Shown: piece by piece, positions 10,791-22,974 of the stretch
Layout of the letters: the number at the start of each line of letters is the position of its first letter
How positions within the stretch are numbered: the first letter of the stretch is position 1
Made by a program: the position numbers and the translations under genes
Assembly (NCBI GenBank): GCA_026182355.1
Contig: JAPFBL010000084.1
Location: 10,834,001 to 10,898,000 of the forward strand
Direction of reading: 5' to 3'
Source of the DNA: Hermatobates lingyangjiaoensis
Lineage: Eukaryota; Arthropoda; Insecta; Hemiptera; Hermatobatidae
DNA length: 64,000 nucleotides
The notes under the pieces: generated by a model
Told to the model about the DNA's origin: nothing
What the model saw: the letters and a program-made list of their open reading frames with translations, nothing else
Databases searched by the model: none

Positions 10791-11902
10791 CGTTAATGAT
10801 CCCCAACTTAAATATACTTAAGATGATTACACTTTGAAATCCCTCCGAAGAAGCATCGCATATGTTTTCATTTTCATATAGGACACAGCAGACTGCGCAT
10901 GTTCACCATGAGAACAGCACTTTTGACCCAGCCATATCCAAAGATACTACATTGCCATCAACTGATAATGGCAAAACAAACTAACTATATTTTGAATCTG
11001 AAACCCAATAAAATTGAAGTAAAAATTAGTCTTAGCAATATTTGTGGAGGTTGTGATTCAGTTGATCGTTTGCTGAGACCTCTGAATAAGGCGGATTGAC
11101 AAGACCGACCGTTGGTCTGAGGCTCATAGGAGCCGTTGAAAATACGAACTTGGGTCAACCCCACATAAGTAGGGCATAGCTATTTATATCTGACCTAAAA
11201 CTGCAGGATGTTTAAGAACTACCTTAAGACTCTTAATAGTTGGCTCATAACCCCTCAAGAGAGAGAGAGAAGTGATCTGTGCCACCTTGCAGAGGCTGCT
11301 ATGCTGTAGCTGTCTGTTGCTTTCCAGGAGAAAGTACATACGCCTTCAAGTGCAGTTCAACCACAAACCGAATAATAACGCCTAGAATCTACCCAACTTG
11401 GGCTTGGGTCATGTCCATCCCCGCAGTACTACTGATGTATTTACTGTGCAATCGGTGGTACACCGAACTCTCCTCACACTCGGCAGATGGGTTCCATTAA
11501 TTTCTACCTAGTGAACTAATGGCTCAGTTGGCATTTACCACCTGCCCTCTACCTTTTACCTGGGAGAATTATTCATAACGAAGGCACACTCCCGTTCTCC
11601 AAGAGTACGGTGAAGGCATAGCATACAGGCACTTTGGAAACAGAACGTCTACTCCATGTGTATAGAGAGCCCCGGAACTCTTCACCGCTACCTATCGAAA
11701 GATCTATTTACAGTCATTAAAACACCCATAAGATCATCCTGCTAATCAATATTTATATCAGGAAATCCCAAATCGAGAGTAATATGATTTTTGTCCTTCA
11801 AGGATTCATATTTGTTTTATGAATGCTTATACAACAGTATCGTAAATACAAAGTTTGCCTTAATTTTGCTTCTTCGTACGGCTCTGTAACATTTTAATTT
11901 TT
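10791..11902. other. No supported gene; balanced-composition island at 11.25-11.7 kb
   Basis: Base composition rises to near 50% GC between about 11250 and 11700, unlike its surroundings, but I find no conserved coding frame, splice pattern or repeat partner in this window. A promoter B-box-like 'gggtcaacccc' near 11152 lacks a convincing A box. Confidence 0.4.
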
Positions 11903-13535
11903 TTACTTTACTATAAGTAAAGTATAGTGATCGTGAAAAAATTCGATCTCGAGATTTTGACGGAATTACATGTTTTGAGGTCCCAGAAGTCGTTTTATAA
12001 CGTTTTTACGATGATGTCTGTGTGTGTGTGGGTGGGTGGGTGGGTGCGTGTGTTAGCATTGCTTGTTACCACGCTACGGTCCAGAATCTTTGATGGATCA
12101 AGTTGATATTTTACACAAAAATGGGCCCCATAAAGACGAAGATCCCTATTGTTTGGGAAGAATTATGCATCATGGGAAAGTCACTTTTTTTGCCAAAAAC
12201 CGTTTTTTTTAAAACATTTATTTCTCCTAAACTGATAATCCTACAGTTTTGAAATTTTGACATTATCTTTGAGGTTACAAACGCAACAAACGAAAAATAT
12301 ATTCAGAATTTTAAAACAACGGGAAATATTTTTTTTTCACTAAAATGTAAAATTTTTGACTTTTAATTCAATCTCAAACCTTGTGAGAGCGATACAAACC
12401 ATACTGTTAGACGGATCACAATGAAACTAAGCCTAAAAATAGAATATTATGTCGAGAATGAGTTGAGATATTTTTTTTCAAAATTACATTCGCTAAAGGG
12501 GCGTTACAGTACGATTTCTGTTTTCAGAAAATGATTTTTTGACGCTAAACGGCTCATTAAAAAATAATGAAAATTTGACCAAAAATGGAACAAAAAATTA
12601 GCAATTCATAAAAAAAAATTCATGAAGTTTCAATTACGGAAAAGAGTAATAACGATATAAAAACTCTTTGTTTATCCTAGACTAAGAGATCACCTGCTAT
12701 ACTTGTGGAATTTTTTATATTTTTTTACATTGTTTACATTGACTTAGAAAGTTTTTGAGCAAATCCACTGAGATAAAATTGATATTTATAAAGGCCTAAT
12801 TTAAATTTTTTATTGTCTTATATGAGATGTAAGAGGAATAATATTGTGCAGGAAAATAATAACACTCACTCAGAAAAAATTCGTATATATGTTATTTGAC
12901 AAAGGGGAAGGAAAATGATCTTATTAAATACTAAGAAGCATATTATTATTATTTTAAAGATTAAAATTCCCAGTATAATAATTCTATAAAAGACCAAAAA
13001 TGTAAATGATAATTCATAATTGGAATCTTTCGTTTAGAGATTAATAAATGTAATTATCGTACATCTTTAATTAACAAAGCACCTTAAAATAACATTTTCT
13101 TCGCTGTTTAAGATGTTTTTCAGAGAAAAAAAGGGTATTTTCCTGTTTTAAATTTTAAAATTTTACTTTAATATTCAATGTAGAAGGATGTCAAGTAAAC
13201 GATGTAAGAAATCCACTGGCTGTTTGAACGAAATCCATTCTCTTGTTCACTTTGAAATGTTCACTTTGGTTTTTCAAAAATGTTATTACTGCTGTAGTTA
13301 TACTAATGAAATTATTTGCAAATAATAAATTATTTGTGATGTACAAAATAAGCTTATAAATTGATATGTCCTTCAATCACTATCTGTACTACCTCAGGAA
13401 TGAAAGGCTAATAATTATATCCCATTTAGATGTTTACGTTATGCTTAAATGAGACGTTATGTTTTATATACTCAAGAAATTTGATATTAAGTTACTTATA
13501 GTAAAGTAGAGTGTAGGCCACTCCAGATTTTTTTA
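11903..13535 (+). mobile_element. TTAC element copy B, about 1.63 kb
   Basis: Collinear with copy A over its whole length: same start (TTACTTTACTATAAGTAAAG), same GT/GGGT microsatellite, same AT-rich blocks, same end (gtaggccactccagattttt). Differences from A are scattered substitutions and small indels, for example an extra 'tattattattatttt' block near 12940. No coding capacity. Confidence 0.85.
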
Positions 13536-14480
13536 TATGGCTTCTACTTTCTTTTAAAGAAGTTTGGACATCCATGATTATATAAGACAGGAAGACAATT
13601 TTTTGAATATTCATTCAAATAATGCAAGGATTATGGAGACAAGAATTATCTTGGTGAGTAATGATAAGATGTTGAAAAACTAAGAACACAAAGCAAAATC
13701 TGTTATTATTTACTTATTTTTATTATCCCATCCATATAAATTAAAATGAAGAAAGGAATTCTGAGAAAATAAAAAGATTAACGAAATGTATTTCTTTTTT
13801 GAAACAAGGTAAATATTTTTTAAACGTTAAAACATTGTAAGAATATGTTATATATATGCAGTACCGATACATATATACAGACATTTCGTAATGCACAAGT
13901 AAAATCAAAACCCATACCTTTAAAGCACAATATGAAATTATAAAGCCCGACCAAAGGTCTTTCTTAACGTAATTGTCCCTGGTCAGAGTTTTAGTAGGAA
14001 AGAAACTCCGATGTATGTATGTATCACTGGCACAAAGATACTAGTCCTACCTCATGATTTCATATTTTGGTTTATATATTGAAAAAATACATATACAATC
14101 AAAATGCTGCAAAAACAAATAGAAAAATACTAACAAAAGTTCACTTCTATTTTTCGGAACCCATCAGCATCAGAAAAAGAAGTAACCTGTGCAAGATGGT
14201 AAGACAACAGCTGAGCAAGGCCATTTCGATAAAATCAATGTTACCCAACAAATGCTGGATGGAATAAGCGAAAGCCATTAAAATGCAAAAAAAAGAGAAG
14301 AAATGATAATAATAAATAAGAAAAAAAGACTGAATTCTGTAGTAGTTCGGTACCTAAGAAGTAATTATGTACCTTTTCTAAAAGTAACATTAATGCAGAA
14401 TCAGGTACATGTTTAAGGATTATAACACTGAAACAACCCTAAAAACCAAGCGCATGTGCAGGGAATATAATGAGAAGGTT
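13536..14480. other. AT-rich DNA with a weak hammerhead relic
   Basis: At 13945-14010 the order 'cccgaccaaaggtctttc', 'ctggtcagag' loosely recalls the family A end but is too decayed to call. Nothing else is recognised. Confidence 0.35.
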
Positions 14481-14900
14481 GCTGTACTAACCGAAGGAAG
14501 GAAGAATCACAGTAAACCTAAAATATGTTAGTTTAAGTAAACCAACATAAAAATCTTCACATTGTTTACAATACAGGCAATAAACGCAATCATGGGGAGT
14601 ACAGGAGATATTAATGGGAATGGTGCAGGCATTATGAATACAGGAAGTAATAATTGGGACTAATAACAAGACAACTGTGGCAGCTACGACGTCCACACGG
14701 TTCCACTCCCTTCATTAGATTATGAGGTTTGATAATGAACTGCGGAAAAATGAGAAGGAGGATGAGAGAATGGGGAAAAAAACCTTCTTAATACGGTGAG
14801 GAGTTAGGATCACTAGAGAAAAAAAACTGACAATGAGAAAGGAAGAATCACTCAGGTCCTTCCTAAGACTGGTGAGATATCTAAGAATTTAAAATACGAT
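14481..14900 (-). pseudogene. PLE linker plus GIY-YIG fragment
   Basis: Minus-strand frames spell 'EPCGRRSCHSCLVISP' (about 14640-14720), a cysteine-rich linker matched by 'CGRRGCLTCPILNP' in the plus-strand PLE at 56.6 kb. It is followed, after a frame change, by 'CVYCLYCKQCEDFYVG' (near 14540-14590), the start of the GIY-YIG domain. Upstream 'FIIKPHNL' resembles the SYSKPANL segment that ends the RT region at 56.5 kb. The two copies clearly belong to one PLE subfamily. Frameshifts and stops make this a pseudogene. Confidence 0.65.
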
Positions 14901-16331
14901 ATTATATTAAATTAGGGAATAACTTCACTTAGTAAATTTGTTTCCTAACAGGCTGAGATGAAATCTTATGTCTTATGATTATACGCCGCGGCTCAAATCT
15001 TTACTTTTGATGTTTTTTCTTATTTCTGTTTTTTTGGTCTTATTTTATTATTTTTTTCCTTTATGTATGTATTATTTTTTCTTTTCATTATTTATTGTCA
15101 CTCTTTATTGTGTCAGTTAACTTCATACTTACTTCTTGTTTTTCCATTTTTTCTTTCAACCCTTAGTTGTAAAACTGACTGAACGACTGATCAACTGTTT
15201 GCTAAGTTGTTGACTTGCCACCTAGCAGGTCAGTTCTTCTCTTGATATAACGGGTTTTAAAATATAGAAGTGAGTTTTCCAAGTGTTTATTATGAAATCC
15301 TTATATGCATATTTGACAAACTGTTTCATGAAGTGTATTGTTTTGTAGCATGCAAATGTTCTCCTAAATTATAACACAATTATACCCGTAACTTTTAGTG
15401 GTAGTCCATTTAGAAAAAAAAAAACACTCAGGATAACAAACATGTTAGATATAACAATCAAAAGAAAAAAACCTACTATATGCAATGATAGGTTTAGACA
15501 AAAATTAATTTAAAAAAATCAGTAACACTAAAATTTTGTTAATAACAACTAATTTCCTAATTTGTTTGTACTTTTGTATTATATATATTTCAAAAGTGCT
15601 TAAAACTAATGGAAAATGGATAACAGCTAATTACTTAAACAAGAATAATAGTAAGGGACTTATAGGGTATTTTTGCTTATAAGTATGTGTAGATATATGA
15701 AAGAAATTAAAACAAAATCAACTGAAAAATGAAAAAGTTCTACGTAGTTTTACCAGGGTAGTTTGTTGTCAAAGACAACGAGAAACAATATTTAGGATGG
15801 ATATGGATGGATGGGTTTAGACTAACAGAAAAAACCAATGACACAACTTTTTAATACGAACTAATTTCCCAATTAATATTTTTATTGTTGAATTTGACAA
15901 TCAAAATCTTAATAAATATATTTATTAAACTCTCTGTCTGCCTCTCATTCTCACTGTCTATATACATAAACTTCTCAATCACAACAAGAAATTTAGAAAT
16001 GGGACTATTATTTTTCAACCAAAACAACTTGTCTTCATCCATTTTGCTAAACGTAAAATCAGTAAAAATTTTACTGTCTTAAATCAGTCTTTATATATAT
16101 ACAAAATTAAAGTTCATCAGGACTTGTTCAATTCTTCAGGTTAAAATTAAACTCTCATTTCCAACGTTTCGGTTTTTATTTAAAACTTTTTTCTTAGGGA
16201 GAAGTATAAAATTTTGAAGCAGAAAAACTGAGTATTACGTTAGAGATTATTAAAAAAAAAATACTCTGTGGATTTCAACAACTGTCTAGTTTGAATGAAC
16301 ACGTGACACTGAACTGACAAACTAGTTTGTT
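14901..16331. other. AT-rich DNA with PLE-end relics
   Basis: No gene. At 15990-16040 'gaaatgggactattatttttcaacc' spaced before 'cttgtcttcatcc' is a decayed family A end on the minus strand. At 16130-16230 'caacgtttcggtttttattt' and 'aaaacttttttcttagg' match relics at 39.6 and 58.25 kb, a separate PLE end family with GAAACGTTGG. Confidence 0.5.
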
Positions 16332-16960
16332 TTGTGGTATGGAGTTTCAAATTCCCAAAATTCGAGTGACATTAAAGAGTTACTTAGAAAGGTCACCAGA
16401 AATTATGATATTCAAACTTTGTTAGCAGACAGGTACCCAGCGATAGATTCAACCGAATTAAATAACTTTTTAAAGGAAGAAAATATTATTTTAAAATTAA
16501 CAGCAGTTGATTGCTCAAGGTCAAATGGAATGGTAGAAAAACTAAATAAGATAATATGAACAATATCAGGTGTTTAATATACCCGGAGAGAAGAGAAGAT
16601 GGCAGACTATTGCTAAACACGTGATTGACACTTATAACGAAACAATACATTCTGTGACTGGGTATACGCCAGCCTATTTACTTTTCAGACAAAACATACA
16701 CGTTTGACCTATCGACAGCGAACAAGACCTACAAGAAGATAGAAGAAGGGCGTACGAAAGAACAGTTAAATATTGTGAGAAAAATAAACTCAGATTTGAT
16801 GAGGTTTTTGCACAATTTGGAAACAACCTGGATAGAGAAAAGTTGGGTGAAGTTAGAAAAGGACAATTCAAAATTATTGACAAGATTTCTCCCTTAATGT
16901 ACCGATTAAACTCAAATAAATTGTACATTTTCCTTCAGAAAATTATTCTATCAGGGAGGA
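16332..16960 (+). pseudogene. Ty3/gypsy-like integrase C-terminal fragment
   Basis: The frame at 16332-16559 contains 'LLADRYPAIDSTELNNFL' and 'SNGMVEKLNKII', which fit the second Asp and the final Glu of a retroelement DDE integrase core; the first Asp region is missing. After a stop the text continues in frame with 'WQTIAKHVIDTYNETIHS' and 'TGYTPAYLLFRQ', the usual segment after the catalytic Glu, then a tail with 'GNNLDREKLGEVRKGQF' and 'FKIIDKISPLMYRL' typical of the C-terminal region. A purine run 'gggagga' at 16954-16960 precedes TGTAATTG. This is the truncated 3' end of an LTR retrotransposon. Non-functional. Confidence 0.7.
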
Positions 16961-17105
16961 TGTAATTGTAACCTCCTGGACTAAGATAGTTGCTGGACTG
17001 ACCGCTAGGGGTTAGAAAGTTTTTTATATAACCTTATACTTTAAAATGTTGTGTTAAATTTCGTTAACTTTAATAAATTAATTTAAACTTTTAAGATTTG
17101 ATATT
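16961..17105 (+). mobile_element. Possible 3' LTR remnant
   Basis: Starts with TGTAATTGTAACC directly after a polypurine-like 'gggagga', where a 3' LTR should begin after an integrase gene. The right end is not defined and no 5' partner is present in the window, so the length given is a guess. Confidence 0.35.
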
Positions 17106-17859
17106 TTTGAGGTTTTAAAGCATCGACATTTAATATTTTTATTTTGAAGCTGAAAACTCGATTAATTTTAGTCACATTCTGTCAGATGGTCTTTGAAGTG
17201 TCTATACATGTATACATTATAATGGTTTCATAGAACAACAAACACGATAACATGGAGAAACGATTCCTAAAGTCATCAACGAAACTTAACTCAATATTTC
17301 TACATCCATCATCTCCTACATCCTCGCGTCACTATAGGCTACTAACAAAGTATACACAGTTGTGCACACGCTCTGCAGTCTTACTGTCTTTCACAAGAAG
17401 GAAAAAATAAGTAAATGAAAAATTTAATTCAGATAAAGCTATTAAATAATTGAGAAAAGAAAGAAAATAGCAATATATAAAATAAGTAATTAAATAATAA
17501 AATACAAAAACATAACGACCAAAATTAAATAAAGAAATTACAAAAAAAATTAAAAAAAATAAAAGTGGAGATTGAGGCTAGTGGTACAATGGTGTACAAG
17601 CAGAGAAATATGTCTCCTCCTCCTCCTCTGAAGCTTTCAATGTTCAACAGGGGTTAGAGGCACTCATATTTTTTGGGTTCGTGCAAGAAAACAGTAGCTA
17701 GAACCAAGACTATGAGAATTAGCACGTGTGGAAAAACGGTAGGCAAGTGAGCTTACCGGAAACCCCTGACAATGATGTGCAAACTCAGTAAAGAGGAAGC
17801 CAAATCAATTAGAAAGCACCACTGAATGTTATCCAAAGAGAAATGTCGTAGCGAGATGT

Positions 17860-18400
17860 ACAGGAAGTATGAGGATGAATAGGATACGCATTCTTCTATT
17901 AATACAGAGACTCTTGGAAAAAAGATGGGAGCAAACGCATTTAAGGTCGGACGGTTTACAATAAGAAATGGAATGGGCTAGTTCATTAAAAACAAAGAAC
18001 AACTGTTAATCAAACTACTAGGGCGATAGGTAAGTTCTCTAAAGTTGTCTTTCAAAAGGTGAATGTGGTACTTGAGGTGGAAATATGTAATGAATATATG
18101 ACGTACACGAATGAACATGTATCTGGGACACTTCTTAATATAAGTGGGATGACAACTAGTGTCTTGAAGATACTGCCGAGCATTAATATGGGCATAAGCT
18201 ATCTTTATCCATAATCAAGGGTGAGATCAACATCCACGAGAGGAAGGTGACTGTTAGACAGGTGGTAAATAAAAGAAATGGAGGAGCAAAAATTCAGGGA
18301 AGACTGTAGGGAGTGGTCTAAGCCATTTTTAACACATTGCCAAATGAAGAAAATATCGTCACTGTAGCAAATGTAAACTGACGATTATAGAGAAAAAGCT
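17860..18400 (-). pseudogene. PLE reverse transcriptase fragment
   Basis: On the minus strand from about 18385, an open stretch of nearly 60 codons contains 'CYSDDIFFIW' (the RT palm motif, normally YVDD), 'SSLNFCSSISFIYHL' and 'SHLPLVDVDL'. This order (palm aspartates, then F, then PFLDV-like) is the RT motif C to E block. After a frame change follows 'QYLQDTSCHPTYIKKC', a conserved post-palm segment of PLE RTs, and 'NFRELTYRPSSLINS'. A change from V to S sits in the YVDD motif and the frame is broken, so it is inactive. The region 17.1-17.85 kb to its left is AT-rich and unassigned. Confidence 0.7.
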
Positions 18401-19048
18401 TGCTCTAATTTGGCTGTGAAAAATTAGCAAAAGGGAAAACTATAGCTATGCCTATTACAGTGTGTTTCGATGAATGGTATAAACACTATCAACATTAAAA
18501 TAGCGTCGTTTCAGAACAAACTCGACCAGAGAAATATATAAAATGGAATATTCATCGGTATGAGGAGACCTCTGATTTACAGTAAAAGACAATTCGATTT
18601 ACTCACACAAGCCAATAATTTTCTTTATATTTATACACCAAACGGTCGAAAAGTTCTCAGTATACATACATATATATATATATGAGTTGATTTTCAAGTA
18701 TACTAAAATTATATAAATTGTTTAAAAAAATGCTGACCTTGCAGGTTTGTAGTATTCACAGAGGTAATCAAACCGTGAATCAGGAACAGGTACCCTACTT
18801 ACCTGGCAAAAGAAAAGGAAAAGATCAAGCATTAATTTAATAAATATTATGTAACCATAGATTAATTTACTATTTTAATATAATATCATCATTTGACAGT
18901 TATTCTCTGAAAGAGACAATGTTCAAACACTCAATTTTAAGAATCTTCTAATTTACTACAATGAAAATAGAGAACTTTGTTCACTAATCTATTAGTCTAT
19001 TAAGAATTAAAAACAAAAATTATTTTGAAAAATATTATATAAAAATAC
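18401..19048. other. Presumed OLA1 intron sequence with short (TA)n
   Basis: Minus-strand intron following the OLA1 exon. Contains a short TA tract at about 18668-18684 with the 'gagttga' phrase that also follows TA tracts at 8247 and 9726. No further OLA1 exon was recognised. Confidence 0.45.
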
Positions 19049-19233
19049 TTATTTTCATTTGGGTCTATTGTGCAGAAAGGGAAGTTTTCAGCTGGAGCAG
19101 AGCTCTTCGTAATCACATTGAAGAAGGTTGACTTTCCAACGTTAGGAATTCCAACAATCCCAACCTTTAGGTTAACTCCTACTCTTCCTATAAGGGGTTT
19201 CTTTTCGGGTTCTTCAACTTTTTTTGGAGCCAT
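19049..19233 (-). CDS. OLA1: Obg-like ATPase 1, first coding exon
   Basis: Starts at ATG 19231-19233 and encodes about 61 residues beginning [19 protein letters not shown]. It includes the P-loop '[12 protein letters not shown]' (about residues 30-41) and '[13 protein letters not shown]', the switch region of the Obg/YchF GTPase family. OLA1 is a conserved cytosolic ATPase of about 396 residues that binds ribosomes and stress factors. On the minus strand an acceptor (tgtttcag) ends at 19237 and the exon begins GAAATG. A donor GTATTT starts at 19048, leaving the last codon incomplete (AA plus one base). So the ATG lies three bases after a splice junction and a 5' non-coding exon is expected upstream (higher coordinates). 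The next part of the family sequence is absent from the readable frame, so the protein continues in an exon to the left that I did not find. No frameshift or stop in the exon; it looks functional. Confidence 0.93.
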
Positions 19234-19236
19234 TTC

Positions 19237-20427
19237 CTGAAACAAAAATAAAATAATTCAGTATTCTGAAAACTATATGAAAGATACTGTTAAAATGTTT
19301 GCAGGAGGGATGTCCTATTTATATTGATTCAGGGATGTTGGAATCACTTTTGATAACAAGGAGGCCAAATAAGTGAAATAATCACATGAGTCAAACCCCA
19401 TTTTTACAGCAATAAAAGCAACTATTAAAAAACAAAAAAAAACCGTTTAAAGAACATTCTATCAACACAATCAAATTCCTTTTGATAAATTTAAGCTGAG
19501 CCTGCTTGCTTAATCACTTACTGCTTGTAAAAAAAAGTGAAGCTACAATAGCAAAAAAATAGGTGTTGAAAATTGAAAAACTATAATGATCTTTGAAGTG
19601 ATTAAAGGACTAGTTGCTGCAATCTAGAAAAAAACTCTGGAAGAGTCTGTCTACTCTCAACTTGACTACAAATAAAAGTATTACCCACCTTATTGGGAAG
19701 TCAATTAATTTATTATTTCAACGTGTTTATATCTATTTAGACAATTATAATTGAAATGTAATCATATTTATGTCACTTCAAAAAAGTAACAACTAACAAG
19801 TTGGACTGGTAACACTCGGAGGAATATATTGCTAGCTAAATCCTTAAATGGAATGAATGGATATGAATGCTGTTTAAAATAAATAAATAGAAATATTACA
19901 AATAATTATTTCATTTGATTTTATATTTTACATTTTTTTATACATACTTATATAAAACATATATATATCTTTTTCCTCTACAAATATAATTATTCAACTG
20001 ATTATTGATTATTAGACTAATTTTAGAAACGCATTTGATTCTAATAAATAATCTCTTTAGAAGTCTATAGTTTTATTTAATAGAATTAAGGTCAGCAAAT
20101 TTACTAGAGGCTGAACTTAATAATTACCCTGCTTACTATTAAATTTGCAATAACCCTAGCAATAACCACATTATGACAATACTAAATACATAATTTCAAG
20201 TTTCTAGAATGACGAGAAGAGCGGTAATAAATTGGTACTCATTTTGAATTGTTGCCCATGATTCAAAATGGCCCAAAAACAATTGAGTTCGTTTCTAAAT
20301 CAAGAACATATATGGATCGAATTTCATTAAGGTCTACCAAAGGGTGCCACTTGTGTTTGTTAGTTACTGGGTAGATAACTACCCAACCACACATATCCAT
20401 AAATCATAAAAACAATATATCAAAATT
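19237..20427. other. Presumed OLA1 5' intron
   Basis: AT-rich, without a recognisable exon or repeat. Inferred to be intronic only because the OLA1 ATG exon begins with a splice acceptor. Confidence 0.45.
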
Positions 20428-20514
20428 GTATTCAGGGGACCTCAAGACTTGTAAATCCATCAACATCTATTTTCTTCATGATCATCATTACACTCTACTT
20501 ACAGTAAAATAAAA
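20428..20514 (-). repeat. Diverged relic of the TTAC-element 5' end
   Basis: Reverse complement reads TTTTACTGTAAGTAGAGTGTA, then GATGATCATGAA, GGATTTACAAG and TCTTGAGGTCCC, following the first 90 bases of the TTAC element in order with roughly one change in four. Confidence 0.6.
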
Positions 20515-22227
20515 ACAAGTTCGCATGGTTATGTGAATTAAAAATGTATGTTGGAATTACACATTGGTATAACTGAGTACTAATAATCATCAACTTAATT
20601 AACACACCACTAACACAAGTGAATATCAACGGATAACTAACTTGTAATTGAGTAACATTTATATTTTTGACATTCAAAAATCCACCTGTGTCCATCTACT
20701 CCCACTGAAATACTGAACTGGTTCATCATTAACGTCTGAAATTTTTAGATTCTTACTGCAGGTTGACAATATGATACGTGAGTCTAATGATTGATATTTC
20801 TATACTGAGGTTATTGTAACTATGTACTACTTATTTCCAGTAATCCAAAGGAAACTGGTATAATCGTAACAGTCTGTGAGAACATAATTCGTCCATTACA
20901 AGGTAGAAGAAAGACTGGTTGCTAATCTGTATTAAAAATCCAATACATGTAGAATCAGACGATAGTGATAGTACATTTAAATTCAGGAGCTTCAGGTGAA
21001 ACATCTTGTAATTAAAAAAAGGGGTGTTGGGGATGCAATTACACCAATAAGCCAACAATTCTACATAATACATCTAAAGTGGACCTATAATGGCTCATGG
21101 GCAAAAGATAAAATCGACTCAGAGAAAAGGATAAGAATTACTCCGATTATAAGAGAAACTGGCTGGGTAGCAGACTATAATTTAGGACTAGATCCAGGTC
21201 CGATTAATTTACATGCACGATTTATACAGAATACTATAATCATCAAAACCCCTTAAGATATACATCAGGGGAACACCCCCAGCTTTTAGTATGGAGTTAG
21301 AAAACTTGTAATTGACTTCAGTATACACTCCCTTTGGAATTACTTACCGTTAGGCTTCTAAGAATATTAGATTTTCTCAACCCTCTCCAACTCTGAACAA
21401 TGTTGAATCATATTTTGTGCAAATTAACAAAACTTCATTTATCAAGAGATGAACACTTATCCATTTTATTTCTACATTTCATTATTTAAAGATTTTCGAA
21501 GAAACAATTCAATTTAAGAAATACGTATTTTCAATTATGTACAAAAACAAAAGTTCCTTTTCTGATTTATTTCTTTTACATAACAAATATATATACATAA
21601 CTTTTGGGAAAAAAAATTACCAAAATGGAAGCTATATTTGCATTTGCGTCGTAAGCTAATGGCTGTGGTTATAAACAAATTTTTATTTTCTTTGTTGGTT
21701 TAAACAAGATCTGTGCAATAAACATTTTTGTAATAACCTTTAGGAATTTCTGGAATATAGAAAACTCATCAACTCCAAGAAAATAAAATGAAATAATGTA
21801 AAATCAATCATGACTTTCTAATTTTACGATGCATTTTAAGTAGTCTTTTAATAAAGTATCGCTAATAATAGTGCACTTCAACGATAACTAAATATTTAAC
21901 CAATCAGACATCCTTCTAAAACTACTATTCCTACAATTAAACTAGAAGTATTAATGTAAATATTTTATTTCAAGATATAAGTAGGAATTATTTCCATTTA
22001 TTTCTTTATTGCAACAAGAAAAACACAGCTACTTCATAAGTGAAAATATTTTGTGAACTTTCAAGCTTTAAAATTCCTTTTCTTCCCACCGTGTTACAAA
22101 ATACCTTACTCTTATTTATTTGTTATTTATTGTAAAGAAAGGGTCATTTTTATGTATTAGCATTAAAAAAGTGTTTTTAAAATTGTTACTATACACTTTT
22201 ATTTGTATATATAAATTGTATATATAA
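20515..22227. other. AT-rich DNA, no supported gene
   Basis: The plus frame 20996-21256 (86 codons) is the longest here, but it has no known motif and no splice or start context; treated as chance. Confidence 0.45.
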
Positions 22228-22420
22228 ATTATAACGAAAACAACACAAAGATAGATACAGACATAACTCACTTCTATATTTATTTTGACAATCGTCGTCA
22301 TGAAGAGGCGACACTCACAGCCCTGATTCTCTGTGGGACATTTCGCCTCCTTACGACGACGACTGTCGAAATATGAAAGTGAGTTATATCTGTGTCAATC
22401 TTTATATTCTTTTCGTTATA
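22228..22420. repeat. Inverted pair of PLE ends with damaged hammerhead cores
   Basis: Left copy (minus) holds TTCATGACGACGATTGTC; right copy (plus) holds CTTACGA, C, GACGACTGTC, GAAA, then TATGAAAGTGAG. Outer parts (agatacagacataactcac and gtgagttatatctgtgtc) are reverse complements. In both copies a core base of CUGANGA has changed, so the motifs are probably inactive. Confidence 0.65.
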
Positions 22421-22455
22421 ATTGTTATATAAAGTACTATGCACCGTTTCATTTG

Positions 22456-22456
<1 letters not shown>

Positions 22457-22506
<50 letters not shown>
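22457..22506. repeat. (TA)n microsatellite
   Basis: About 24 TA dinucleotides between two inverted PLE-end pairs. Confidence 0.95.
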
Positions 22507-22513
<7 letters not shown>

Positions 22514-22522
22514 TAATATTAT

Positions 22523-22662
22523 AATGATCAAACCACAATAAGAAATGGGAAAACAAGACTAAGATCTTTCAACCGTAACAAGCGGTCTTCGTCAGAGTCA
22601 AAAACCCAACTCTTATTGTTTTCTCTTATTGTTGTTTTCCCATTTCTTATTGTGGTTTGATC
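22523..22662. repeat. Inverted repeat with 34-bp perfect arms
   Basis: Arms starting aatgatcaaaccacaataag (22523) and ending cttattgtggtttgatcatt (about 22665) are exact reverse complements over 34 bases. The left side carries a family A hammerhead-like motif; the right side is its 3' flank only. Confidence 0.9.
22547..22607 (-). ncRNA. Hammerhead-like ribozyme motif, family A
   Basis: Minus strand copy of the 58098-58158 fold: outer helix GGG/CCC (22605-22607 with 22547-22549), helix I GACT/AGTC, core CTGACGA, one unpaired A, helix II GACCG/CGGTT, GAAA, GATCTT. All core bases are kept. Predicted cleavage falls between CTT and AGTC on the minus strand, about 22560/22561. Confidence 0.7.
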
Positions 22663-22698
22663 ATTGATTGTTGTTTCACGTGTTTATGTGAAATCTTT

Positions 22699-22721
22699 AT
22701 ATATATATATATATATATATA
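22699..22721. repeat. (TA)n microsatellite
   Basis: Short TA tract separating two PLE fragments. Confidence 0.9.
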
Positions 22722-22722
22722 T

Positions 22723-22895
22723 GCTTTTAAAAACTGGATGTCTGTTTCCACTTTCTTCAATTTCGTCTTATATTTTTCCAAATTACGAAATTTTGTCTTT
22801 AATTCTTTAAATATAAAACGAAATTGAACAAAGTGGAAACAGACATCCAGTTATTAAAAGCATGCATTGAAGAAGGACTGCTCCCAACTTTTACA
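22723..22895 (+). pseudogene. PLE N-terminal coding fragment in an inverted repeat
   Basis: Plus frame from about 22810 reads 'KYKTKLNKVETDIQ' and 'LLKACIEEGLLPTFTNI', a charged coiled-coil-like start followed by the C....LLP.FT motif seen near the N terminus of PLE proteins. The same text is present in inverse just to the left (22725-22772), making a stem of about 46 bp with a loop rich in A and T. The frame then runs directly into a TA tract at 22896. A second N-terminal fragment at 59.4 kb breaks at the same codons. Confidence 0.6.
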
Positions 22896-22916
22896 AATAT
22901 ATATATATATATATAT
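22896..22916. repeat. (TA)n microsatellite
   Basis: TA tract placed exactly after the PLE codons for TNI. Confidence 0.9.
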
Positions 22917-22974
22917 GTGAAGCGACGGTTGGAGACCATCGCTTCACAAGTGCGCTTGGTGTCCCTATCTCAAC

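Noticed and set aside
20996..21256. 86-codon plus-strand frame as a gene
   Set aside because: No motif, no splice context, and within presumed OLA1 upstream DNA; overlapping minus frame is equally long.
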